DNA of 12,875 nucleotides from Pseudomonadota bacterium (GTDB taxonomy: Bacteria > Pseudomonadota > Gammaproteobacteria > UBA5335). The notes beneath the pieces are model-generated. The model had not been told where the DNA came from. It did not search any database and saw only the letters and a program-made list of their open reading frames with translations. Every line of letters begins with the position of its first letter. Position 1 is the stretch's first letter. Below are positions 6,680 through 12,875 of this stretch, one piece after another. The position numbers and the translations under genes are program-made. Location: contig JAJXTQ010000018.1 in assembly GCA_021783685.1 (NCBI GenBank), positions 1 to 12,875 on the forward strand. Reading direction: 5' to 3'.

Positions 6680-6717
6680 ATGCTTATTCTCCAAAACCGA
6701 ATTCCAGCTTGACGGGC

Positions 6718-6746
6718 AGTGTAACAGCGGATTGCCTCGCCGCCAA
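6718..6746 (-). promoter_or_regulatory. Sigma70-like promoter of pbpG
   Basis: On the minus strand TTGGCG (6741-6746), a 17-nt spacer and TACACT (6718-6723) form a reasonable sigma70 promoter (3/6 and 4/6 matches with ideal spacing). Transcription would start near 6711, leaving a leader of about 30 nt that carries TTGGAGA as ribosome binding site. This suggests pbpG can be expressed apart from maeB and the patatin gene upstream. Confidence 0.5.
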
Positions 6747-6801
6747 CATGGGTAACGGCGTAATTTCCTATTAATTAAATCATTGCACCATTTTATTAAT
6801 G
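6747..6801. other. AT-rich gap between the patatin gene and pbpG
   Basis: The patatin gene ends at 6802. The following stretch is AT-rich and contains the palindrome TTAATTAA (6771-6778). CACCAT (6786-6791) can pair with ATGGTG (6805-6810), the latter inside the last patatin codons, around a 13-nt loop. The stem is short and has no clean T-run, so I do not call a terminator. Confidence 0.35.
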
Positions 6802-7932
6802 CTAATGGTGAAGAAATTTCAAGACTTTTTCGCGCTGGGCCAGGGTGTCTCGTCGGCCCAGATCGATCAAAGCGCGGGTGTAGGGGCGCTCGAACAGCAG
6901 ATAGCTGGTCAGCGCGCCGCCGTTCTTGTTCATCGCCCCGATGCCGCCGAGCAGGCCGCGCACCGGCCAGGGCAGGCTGCGCGCATGAGCCGCTGCCAGG
7001 TGATCCAGGCGTTCTGACGGGGCGATCACCAGCACCTCGATCGGCCGCAGCGACATGCCCTGCTCCTGCCGAACCTGCTCCGGGATCAGGCTCAAGGTCC
7101 GGTTGATGCGTCTGATGCGTTCGAGGTCGGCCCACAAGCTGTCCAGGAAGATGCTCGACAGCGCGTGACCGGCAATCTGCGCCAGCGACGGGTAACTACC
7201 ATCGGCGTCGCGAAATGCTTCGGGCGTGGTCATGCGGCCGGCGCCGACGACCAGGATTCTGTCGGCCCCGAGGTGAATTGCGGGCGAGATGGGCGCGATT
7301 TGGCGCATCGAGCCGTCGCCGAAATATTCGCGATGCACCTTGACCGCCGGAAAAATGAAGGGGATCGCGCTCGATGCCATCAAGTGATCGATGCCGAGTT
7401 TGACGTGGGCGCCCAAGCGCTGCGAGCGTTGCCAGGGCTCAAGATCTGGCCGTCCTTGAAAGAAGCTGACGCTCTGCCCTGAAGAATAGCCCGAACAGGT
7501 GATGCTGATCGAATGCAATCGATGATTCGCGATGCCCTCCTCAATGCGCGAGAAATCGATGTACCGGGCAACCAGATGCCGCAGCGGCGAGTTGTCGAGC
7601 AGGGAGCGCGGGCTCCTGTTCAGCAGCCAGCCTCCGGCCATCGTCGCCAGCCAACCGGCGGCCGCGGTGGCCATACCGAGTGCGTCGGCACGATACACGT
7701 CGCCGACGTGGAAATCGCGCCAAAGTCGGAGCAACTGGCCGACGCCGGCGCTGAAATTGTCGGTCCGGGTTGCCAGGTAAGCGGCATTGACGGCGCCGGC
7801 GGAGGTTCCACAGATGATCGGAAAGGGGTTGCGCTGCTTGTCCGGCAACAGATCGCGGACCGCTGCCAGCACCCCGATCTGATAGGCGGCGCGCGCGCCG
7901 CCTCCGGTCAGGACCAGTGCCGTCCGGGTCAT
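6802..7932 (-). CDS. Patatin-like phospholipase
   Basis: This 376-residue predicted serine acyl hydrolase belongs to the patatin family, which cleaves acyl chains from phospholipids or other lipids using a Ser-Asp dyad. Three elements are visible: the oxyanion-hole loop GGGARAAYQIG (10-20), the nucleophile elbow GTSAG with Ser44, and the dyad Asp206 in FGDGSMRQ. The N-terminus begins directly with the first beta strand (TRTALVLTGGG) and has no signal peptide, so it is probably cytoplasmic or peripheral on the inner membrane. A stretch at about 86-104 (GMATAAAGWLATMAGGWLL) is hydrophobic enough to touch or enter a membrane. The C-terminal 100 residues have no motif I recognise. Its ATG shares one base with the maeB stop (TAATG), so translation is probably coupled and the two genes form one transcript. 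Its lipid substrate is unknown. Confidence 0.88.
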   Translation of the reverse strand: MTRTALVLTGGGARAAYQIGVLAAVRDLLPDKQRNPFPIICGTSAGAVNAAYLATRTDNFSAGVGQLLRLWRDFHVGDVYRADALGMATAAAGWLATMAGGWLLNRSPRSLLDNSPLRHLVARYIDFSRIEEGIANHRLHSISITCSGYSSGQSVSFFQGRPDLEPWQRSQRLGAHVKLGIDHLMASSAIPFIFPAVKVHREYFGDGSMRQIAPISPAIHLGADRILVVGAGRMTTPEAFRDADGSYPSLAQIAGHALSSIFLDSLWADLERIRRINRTLSLIPEQVRQEQGMSLRPIEVLVIAPSERLDHLAAAHARSLPWPVRGLLGGIGAMNKNGGALTSYLLFERPYTRALIDLGRRDTLAQREKVLKFLHH

Positions 7933-10220
7933 TACGGCTTCAGTCTCGTTTGTTGGTTGGCCGCTTCGACCGAGAGCAGGGCGGTCATGTTGACGATGCG
8001 CCGCACCGTCGCGGTCGGGGTCAGGATATGCACCGGCCGGGCCGCCCCGAGCAGCAACGGACCGACGGTGAGACCGTCGCCGGCAGCGGTCTTCAGTAGA
8101 TTGAAAGCGATGTTGGCGGCGTCCAGGGTGGGCATCACCAGCAGGTTCGCCTGTCCCTTCAGGCGCGACTCGGGGAAGACCTTGGCGCGGATGCTCTCGG
8201 ACAGCGCCGCATCGCCGTGCATTTCGCCATCGACTTCGAGCTGCGGCGCACGCTGCTGCAACAGCACCAGCGCCCGGCGCATCTTGACGGCGGTCGGCGT
8301 ATCGTCGGTGCCGAAGCTCGAATGCGACAACAGTGCGATCTTCGGTGCCAGGCCGAAGCGCTGCACCTCCTCGGCCGCGAGCTGCGTCATCTCGGCCAGC
8401 TGCTCCGCTGTGGGATCGTAGTTCACGTAGGTGTCGCCGATGAACAGCGTGCGGGAAGGCAGAATCAGCATGTTCATCGCGTAGAAACTGCCGACCCCTG
8501 GGGACAGCCCGATGACGTTGGCGATGTAGCGCAGGTGCAGGGAATGGCTGCCGAAGGTGCCGCAGAGCATGCCGTCGGCGTAGTCATGCCTGACCAGCAG
8601 CGCCCCGATCAGCGTGGTCCGGCGGCGCGCCTCGCGTTTGGCGTACTCGATGCTCACACCCTTGCGGCTCATCAGCGCGTAATAGTCGCTCCAGAAGTCG
8701 CGATAGCGCGGATCAGAATCGGGATTGACCAGTTCGAAATGTTCCCCGGGCCTGATGCGCAGACCGAATTTGGCGATGCGCATTTCGACCACGCCGGGGC
8801 GGCCGATCAGGATCGGACGCGCCAGACCCTCGTCCACGACCGTCTGCACCGCGCGCAGGACGCGTTCCTCCTCGCCCTCGCAGAAGACGATGCGCTGCGG
8901 CTTGCGCTTCGCGGCACTGAAGATCGGCCGCATCTGCAGCCCCGAGTGATAGACGAACTCGTTCAACTGCGCCCGATAGGCGTCAAGATCGGCCAGGGGC
9001 CGGGTCGCCACGCCGGAATCCATCGCCGCCTGGGCTACCGCCGGCGCGATCCTGACGATCAGGCGGGGATCGAAGGGACTGGGGATCAGGAAGTCTGGAC
9101 CGAACTTGACCTCCTCGCCCTGATAGGCCGCCGCCATCACGTCGGATTGCTCAGCTTGGGCCAGATCGGCGATGGCATGCACCGCCGCGAGCTTCATCGG
9201 CTCGTTGATGGTGGTGGCACCGACGTCCAGCGCGCCGCGGAAGATGAACGGAAAACAAAGGACGTTGTTGACCTGGTTCGGGTAGTCGGAGCGGCCGGTC
9301 GCCATGATGGCGTCGGGACGGACCGCCTTGGCTTCAGCCGGCAGAATCTCCGGCACCGGGTTGGCCAAGGCCAGGATCAGCGGCTGCGGGCCCATGACCC
9401 TGACCATCTCCGGCTTCAGCACGCCGCCAGCGGACACGCCGAGGAAGATGTCGGCCCCCGGCATCACATCGCCCAGCGTGCGCGCCTCGGTCTCGCGCGC
9501 GTATCTCGCCTTGGACGGATCGAGTCGCTCGTCGCGGCCGACGTAGACCACGCCCTTGCTGTCGACGATGAAGATGTTCCGCGGATCGAGTCCGAGACTC
9601 ACCAGCAGATCGAGGCAGGCGATGGCAGCAGCGCCGGCGCCGGAACAGACCAGTCTGACCTCCGAGATCTTCTTGCCGACCACGCGCAGTCCGTTCAATA
9701 CCGCGGCGCCGGTGATGATCGCGGTGCCGTGCTGGTCGTCATGGAACACCGGGATCTTCAGCCGTTCGCGCAATTGCCGCTCGACATAGAAGCACTCAGG
9801 CGCTTTGATGTCTTCGAGATTGATGCCACCGAAGGTCGGTTCGAGCGAGGCGATGATCTCGACCAGTTTTTCCGGGTCAGTCTCGTTGATCTCCAGATCG
9901 AAGACGTCGATGCCGGCGAACTTCTTGAACAGCACGCCCTTGCCTTCCATCACCGGCTTGCCGGCGAGCGCACCGATGTTGCCCAGGCCCAGCACCGCAG
10001 TGCCGTTGGTGATGACCGCCACCAAGTTGCCGCGTGAGGTGTAGCGGTAGGCGTTGGTCGGGTCGGCGACAATCTCATCGCAGGCGGCGGCGACGCCCGG
10101 CGTGTAAGCGAGCGCCAGATCCTGCTGGTTGGTCACCGACTTGGAGGGCGTCACCGAGATTTTTCCGGGTTTCGGCAGACGGTGGTAATCGAGTGCGGCA
10201 GCGCGGATTCTTTCATCCAT
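7932..10220 (-). CDS. maeB: NADP-dependent malic enzyme with C-terminal phosphotransacetylase-like domain
   Basis: This 762-residue enzyme has the length of the MaeB type (about 760). It decarboxylates malate to pyruvate and gives NADPH. The malic domain (about 1-160) shows [14 protein letters not shown] with Tyr39, [19 protein letters not shown] and the HDDQHGTA signature at 160-167. The NAD(P)-binding domain (about 165-410) has the [11 protein letters not shown] nucleotide loop and [10 protein letters not shown]. From about residue 428 a PTA/PTB-like domain follows, which in known MaeB proteins has no proven transferase activity and serves in regulation by acetyl-CoA. I chose the ATG at 10220 ([21 protein letters not shown] is the family N-terminus); 30 further codons upstream are open but look unrelated. 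The likely ribosome binding site AGGA is eleven bases away, rather far. The patatin gene follows with a one-base overlap, and pckG is divergent. Confidence 0.95.
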   Translation of the reverse strand: MDERIRAAALDYHRLPKPGKISVTPSKSVTNQQDLALAYTPGVAAACDEIVADPTNAYRYTSRGNLVAVITNGTAVLGLGNIGALAGKPVMEGKGVLFKKFAGIDVFDLEINETDPEKLVEIIASLEPTFGGINLEDIKAPECFYVERQLRERLKIPVFHDDQHGTAIITGAAVLNGLRVVGKKISEVRLVCSGAGAAAIACLDLLVSLGLDPRNIFIVDSKGVVYVGRDERLDPSKARYARETEARTLGDVMPGADIFLGVSAGGVLKPEMVRVMGPQPLILALANPVPEILPAEAKAVRPDAIMATGRSDYPNQVNNVLCFPFIFRGALDVGATTINEPMKLAAVHAIADLAQAEQSDVMAAAYQGEEVKFGPDFLIPSPFDPRLIVRIAPAVAQAAMDSGVATRPLADLDAYRAQLNEFVYHSGLQMRPIFSAAKRKPQRIVFCEGEEERVLRAVQTVVDEGLARPILIGRPGVVEMRIAKFGLRIRPGEHFELVNPDSDPRYRDFWSDYYALMSRKGVSIEYAKREARRRTTLIGALLVRHDYADGMLCGTFGSHSLHLRYIANVIGLSPGVGSFYAMNMLILPSRTLFIGDTYVNYDPTAEQLAEMTQLAAEEVQRFGLAPKIALLSHSSFGTDDTPTAVKMRRALVLLQQRAPQLEVDGEMHGDAALSESIRAKVFPESRLKGQANLLVMPTLDAANIAFNLLKTAAGDGLTVGPLLLGAARPVHILTPTATVRRIVNMTALLSVEAANQQTRLKP

Positions 10221-10319
10221 GATGTGAACGGTCCTGTTCAAGTCGCGACAGTTTCGCGTGTGGGTCTGCCCAACTGGCTTGTCGCCATTGTAACGCTGCC
10301 GCCGGCGCACCTGCCGGGT

Positions 10320-10350
10320 TTGCTCGCGGCGGCCTCCATGCCATAATGGC
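10320..10350 (+). promoter_or_regulatory. Candidate pckG promoter with palindrome over the -10 box
   Basis: TTGCTC, a 16-nt spacer and CATAAT fit a sigma70 promoter moderately well (3/6 and 5/6). The -10 box sits inside the near-perfect palindrome GCCATAATGGC (10340-10350), which could be an operator half or chance. The predicted leader to the pckG ATG would be about 135-140 nt. Confidence 0.4.
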
Positions 10351-10476
10351 GCCCCTGGCGTCGGGCAAAACCCTCGCCCGCTGTGCCCCGGGCTTGGTCC
10401 GCTTCACCTGCTCAGGCCGGGAATTGCCGAACACTTCCGTCGACCGGTCGCATCTTTGGCTCCCCCGTTTCCTCCT

Positions 10477-10480
10477 GGAG
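10477..10480 (+). promoter_or_regulatory. Ribosome binding site of pckG
   Basis: GGAG lies eleven nucleotides before the ATG at 10492. The spacing is longer than ideal, but it is the only purine-rich site there, and it excludes the earlier in-frame ATG-like start at 10456, which would place the site inside the coding sequence. Confidence 0.5.
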
Positions 10481-10491
10481 AATTCGCAATC

Positions 10492-12330
10492 ATGAATGAA
10501 TGCATAGCGCAATCTGCGGCCCCCGATTACGTCCGCAACCGCAAGCTGAAAGCCTGGGTTGCGGAAATCGCGGCATTGACCGAGCCCGAGCGCGTCGTCT
10601 GGTGTGACGGCTCCGATGAGGAGTATCAGCGCTTGTGCGACGACATGGTCGAAGCCGGCAGCATGACCAGATTGAACCCGGCCAAGCGCCCCAATTCCTT
10701 CCTCGCCTGCTCCGATCCTTCCGACGTGGCGCGCGTCGAAGATCGCACCTTCATCTGCACCACAGACCGGGAAGATGCCGGTCCGAACAACAACTGGGAA
10801 GACCCGGACAAGATGAAATCGCTGTTGCGCGGCCTGTTCGAGGGCTGCATGCGCGGCCGCACGATGTACGTCATCCCCTTCTCGATGGGTCCGATCGGCA
10901 GCCCGATCGCCCATATCGGCGTCGAGATTTCCGACTCCGCGTACGTCGTGGTGAACATGAAAATCATGACCCGGATGGGCCGCAAGGTTTTCGACCAGCT
11001 GGGCGAGGACGGCGCCTTCGTGCCCTGCCTGCACTCGGTAGGAATGCCGCTTGCGGCCGGCCAGAAGGACCAGCCCTGGCCCTGCAACAAGGAACACAAG
11101 TACATCGTCCATTTCCCGGAAACGCGCGAAATCTGGTCCTTCGGTTCCGGCTATGGAGGCAATGCGCTGCTCGGCAAAAAATGCTTCGCCCTGCGCATCG
11201 CCTCGACCATGGCGCGCGACGAGGGCTGGCTGGCCGAACACATGCTGATCCTCGGCGTGGAAAATCCCCAGGGCGAGAAGAGCTATGTCGCCGCTGCCTT
11301 TCCCTCGGCTTGCGGCAAGACCAACTTTTCCATGATGATCCCGCCGCAGTCGCTCGGCGGCTGGAAGGTGACCACGGTCGGCGACGACATCGCCTGGATC
11401 AAGCCGGGCAAGGACGGCCGGCTCTATGCCATCAATCCGGAAGCGGGCTACTTCGGCGTGGCGCCCGGCACCTCGGAGAAGACCAATTTCAACGCAATGA
11501 TGACGCTCAAGGAGAACGTCATCTTCACCAACGTAGCGCTGACCGACGACGGCGACGTGTGGTGGGAGGGCATGACCAAGGAAGCGCCAGCGCACCTGAT
11601 CGACTGGACCGGCCAGGACTGGACGCCTGAAATCGGCCGGCAGACCGGCAGGAAAGCGGCACATCCGAACGCCCGTTTCACCGTTGCCGCCAGCCAGTGC
11701 CCTTCGATTGATCCGGATTGGGAAAACCCCGCCGGGGTTCCCATCGCCGCCTTCGTCTTCGGTGGCCGCCGCTCCACCACGGTGCCGCTGGTGTATGAGG
11801 CCTTCAACTGGAACTACGGCGTCTATATGGCAGCCACGCTCGGCTCGGAAACCACCGCCGCCGCCGCCGGCCAGATGGGTGTGGTGCGGCGCGACCCTTT
11901 CGCCATGCTGCCTTTCTGCGGCTACCACATGGGCGACTACTTCAACCACTGGCTGCGCATCGGCCACGCCGTCCGTCACGCGCCGCGGATTTTCACGGTC
12001 AACTGGTTCCGCCACGACCAGGACGGCAATTTTATGTGGCCCGGCTTTGGCGAAAACATGCGCGTCTTGAAGTGGATCATCGATCGCGTCAAAGGCCGTG
12101 CCGCGGCCCGCGAAACCACCCTGGGCTGGATGCCGAAATACGAGGATATCGACTGGTCGGGATTCTCCGGCCTGATCCGCGAACAGTTCGAGGAATTAAC
12201 CGCTGTCGACGCAGACATGTGGCGCGAAGAACTCAGACTGCACGCCGAATGGTTCGAAAAGCTGAAGAGTCGTCTGCCGCGTGAATTGCTGCTGAAGCGA
12301 GAACTGTTCGAACTCGCGTTGATAGACTGA
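10492..12330 (+). CDS. pckG: Phosphoenolpyruvate carboxykinase, GTP type
   Basis: This 612-residue protein has the full length for the GTP-dependent family (about 600-620; ATP-type enzymes are shorter, near 530). It converts oxaloacetate and GTP to PEP, CO2 and GDP, the first committed step of gluconeogenesis. The active-site P-loop is [12 protein letters not shown], with Cys274 (the reactive cysteine of this family), Lys276 and Thr277. The metal-binding kinase-2 segment VGDDIAWIK (Asp298, Asp299) follows, then [31 protein letters not shown] (from 424) and [16 protein letters not shown]. The N-terminus begins about 12 codons after the first open ATG; the shorter form is supported by the ribosome binding site. 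It is divergent from maeB, so the two routes out of the C4 acid pool share one control region. Base composition is like its neighbours. Confidence 0.97.
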   Translation: MNECIAQSAAPDYVRNRKLKAWVAEIAALTEPERVVWCDGSDEEYQRLCDDMVEAGSMTRLNPAKRPNSFLACSDPSDVARVEDRTFICTTDREDAGPNNNWEDPDKMKSLLRGLFEGCMRGRTMYVIPFSMGPIGSPIAHIGVEISDSAYVVVNMKIMTRMGRKVFDQLGEDGAFVPCLHSVGMPLAAGQKDQPWPCNKEHKYIVHFPETREIWSFGSGYGGNALLGKKCFALRIASTMARDEGWLAEHMLILGVENPQGEKSYVAAAFPSACGKTNFSMMIPPQSLGGWKVTTVGDDIAWIKPGKDGRLYAINPEAGYFGVAPGTSEKTNFNAMMTLKENVIFTNVALTDDGDVWWEGMTKEAPAHLIDWTGQDWTPEIGRQTGRKAAHPNARFTVAASQCPSIDPDWENPAGVPIAAFVFGGRRSTTVPLVYEAFNWNYGVYMAATLGSETTAAAAGQMGVVRRDPFAMLPFCGYHMGDYFNHWLRIGHAVRHAPRIFTVNWFRHDQDGNFMWPGFGENMRVLKWIIDRVKGRAAARETTLGWMPKYEDIDWSGFSGLIREQFEELTAVDADMWREELRLHAEWFEKLKSRLPRELLLKRELFELALID

Positions 12331-12460
12331 TCGCGGCGGATTTCACTGCCAGACATCGAAAGAACGACGAGGCGGTCCTACCGGTCCGCCGCCGAGCGTC
12401 CGAACCTGGGTGGATGCGAACGGGAGAACCAATCCGCCACGCATCCACCCGAGGCGCGAC
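12331..12460. other. Gap between the convergent pckG and H1-like genes
   Basis: It holds no gene. Besides the strong hairpin at 12408-12450 there is a weaker stem at 12371-12390 (GGCGG with CCGCC, loop about ten bases). GCGGCGGA at 12333-12340 could alternatively pair with TCCGCCGC at 12385-12392. Confidence 0.5.
12408..12450. terminator. Long perfect-stem hairpin between pckG and the H1-like gene
   Basis: GGGTGGATGCG (12408-12418) and CGCATCCACCC (12440-12450) are perfect 11-bp inverted arms around a 21-nt loop. The hairpin begins 10 nt after the stop of the H1-like gene on the minus strand and about 78 nt after the pckG stop on the plus strand. There is no T-tract on either side, so it may protect mRNA 3' ends or work as a non-canonical bidirectional terminator. 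Function is inferred from position. Confidence 0.5.
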
Positions 12461-12875
12461 TCAAGAGGGTCGCGAACCCGTAGGAAACGGCCAAGCCGCC
12501 GCCGGATTCAGCGACGACTTCATGCCCGGCGCAGCTGCGGTGGACGGCTGAACGGCAGGCGCTGGGGCCGGCTTCACTACCGGCTTTGCCGCAGGCTTGG
12601 CAGCAGCCTTCTTCGGCGCCGCTTTCTTGACCGCAGGCTTGGCAGCGACCTTCTTCGGCGCCGCCTTCTTGACCGCAGGCTTGGCGGCGGCCTTCTTCAC
12701 TGCCGGCTTCTTGGCGGCGACCTTCTTCACCGCCGGCTTCTTGGCGGCGGCCTTCTTCACTGCCGGCTTCTTGGCGGCGACCTTCTTCACCGCCGGCTTC
12801 TTGGCGGCGACCTTCTTCACCGCCGGCTTCTTGGCGGCGACCTTCTTCACCGCCGGCTTCTTGGCGGCGACCTTC
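12461..12875 (-). CDS. Histone H1-like Lys/Ala/Pro-rich repeat protein, C-terminal part (cut by window edge)
   Basis: The frame is open from the right edge to a TGA at 12461, giving 137 residues plus a partial codon; the start lies outside. Reading from the N-terminal side, it consists of 10-residue repeats of the type [10 protein letters not shown], then two 14-residue repeats (AAPKK, A or V, AAKPAVKK). A Pro/Ala-rich stretch ([15 protein letters not shown]) follows, and then a non-repetitive tail with [15 protein letters not shown]. Such extremely basic, low-complexity proteins bind DNA non-specifically and are grouped with bacterial histone H1-like proteins and AlgP. A nucleoid role is the usual inference. 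The distinct aromatic tail looks conserved rather than random, and I recall similar ends in related Betaproteobacteria, but cannot check. The internal GTG at 12850 is just a Val codon of a repeat, not a start. Confidence 0.8.
   Translation of the reverse strand, partial: KVAAKKPAVKKVAAKKPAVKKVAAKKPAVKKVAAKKPAVKKAAAKKPAVKKVAAKKPAVKKAAAKPAVKKAAPKKVAAKPAVKKAAPKKAAAKPAAKPVVKPAPAPAVQPSTAAAPGMKSSLNPAAAWPFPTGSRPS
12597..12680 (-). repeat. Two 42-bp tandem repeats in the H1-like gene
   Basis: 12597-12638 and 12639-12680 are near-identical 42-bp copies, differing at a few bases (for example a Val/Ala codon change). Each encodes a 14-residue Lys/Ala/Pro unit. The unit length differs from the adjacent 30-bp array, although the coding theme is the same. 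Confidence 0.85.
12681..12875 (-). repeat. 30-bp tandem repeat array in the H1-like gene (6.5 copies, continues past the edge)
   Basis: Units start at 12681, 12711, 12741, 12771, 12801 and 12831, with half a unit from 12861. Two exact variants alternate. Type B (12681, 12741) differs from type A (12711, 12771, 12801, 12831) at two bases: one changes Val to Ala and the other is silent in Ala. The order in plus-strand coordinates is B-A-B-A-A-A. Each unit encodes ten residues, so copy-number change keeps the frame. Confidence 0.92.

Larger units (their letters stand above)
10221..10491. promoter_or_regulatory. Divergent maeB/pckG control region
   Basis: This 271-bp gap holds the leaders and promoters of both genes and no ORF of its own. 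For maeB (minus strand) a TACAAT box at 10287-10292 is a good -10 with no clear -35. For pckG the best match is TTGCTC (10320-10325), 16 nt, CATAAT (10342-10347). The two -10 boxes lie about 50 bp apart and point away from each other, so polymerases or a shared regulator could interfere. The rest of the pckG leader (about 10355-10476) is GC-rich, and I see no riboswitch pattern in it. Confidence 0.5.

Noticed and set aside
6680..7135. 152-codon N-terminal extension of pbpG
   Set aside because: It overlaps the patatin gene in another frame and crosses the pbpG promoter. The signal peptide and ribosome binding site support the start at 6679.
8217..10037. 606-codon open frame on the plus strand opposite maeB
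   Set aside because: It is antisense to a well-recognised 762-residue enzyme. The translation is low-complexity, rich in His, Arg, Asp and Gln, as expected from a GC-rich shadow frame.
10213..12015. 600-codon open frame on the minus strand opposite pckG
   Set aside because: pckG carries every active-site motif on the other strand. The antisense translation shows no domain and the usual shadow composition.
12461..12850. H1-like gene starting at GTG 12850
   Set aside because: The GTG is a repeat valine codon, and the same repeat continues in frame to the window edge, so the gene is simply truncated there.
12681..12875. CRISPR array
   Set aside because: The 30-bp units are directly adjacent with no spacers, and they encode an in-frame Lys/Ala/Pro repeat.

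Overview
This is a GC-rich window (roughly 60% or more by eye) with proteobacterial gene content. A GTP-type PEP carboxykinase, a MaeB-type malic enzyme fused to a phosphotransacetylase domain, a PBP7-like endopeptidase and a lysine/alanine-repeat histone H1-like protein point to a Betaproteobacterium. A Rhodocyclales-like member is my guess from memory of such genomes; nothing here proves it. I see no rRNA, tRNA, CRISPR array, insertion sequence or phage gene.

Layout, left to right. (A) 1-4789, all minus strand. In transcription order: a D-2-hydroxyacid dehydrogenase, an NhaD-type Na+/H+ antiporter (GTG start with a strong ribosome binding site), a short single-domain sirohydrochlorin cobaltochelatase (CbiX-S), a periplasmic adaptor protein, and the N-terminal 307 residues of its RND efflux permease, which runs off the left edge. 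The adaptor has its own promoter, which overlaps the end of cbiX. That promoter is nearly leaderless and carries a 28-bp imperfect palindrome. (B) 4790-4916 is a divergent control region between the dehydrogenase and an IclR-family regulator (plus strand). It has an AT-rich symmetric element and a GC-rich hairpin. (C) 5723-10220, minus strand: maeB, a patatin-like phospholipase whose start overlaps the maeB stop by one base, and then pbpG behind its own sigma70-like promoter. (D) 10221-10491 is the divergent maeB/pckG control region, followed by pckG on the plus strand. (E) 12461 to the right edge, minus strand: the C-terminal part of a histone H1-like protein encoded by 42-bp and 30-bp tandem repeats. 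A strong 11-bp-stem hairpin separates it from the convergent pckG.

The clearest functional theme is the PEP-pyruvate-oxaloacetate-malate node. MaeB makes pyruvate from malate and PckG makes PEP from oxaloacetate, and they are expressed from one shared intergenic region. The dehydrogenase/IclR pair looks like a locally regulated 2-hydroxyacid step. The adaptor and permease form an export system that looks individually regulated. I found no convincing new multi-gene system. The most interesting signals are regulatory (the adaptor promoter/operator and the two divergent regions) and structural (the repeat architecture of the H1-like gene and the basic, His-rich linker of the PBP7 homologue).
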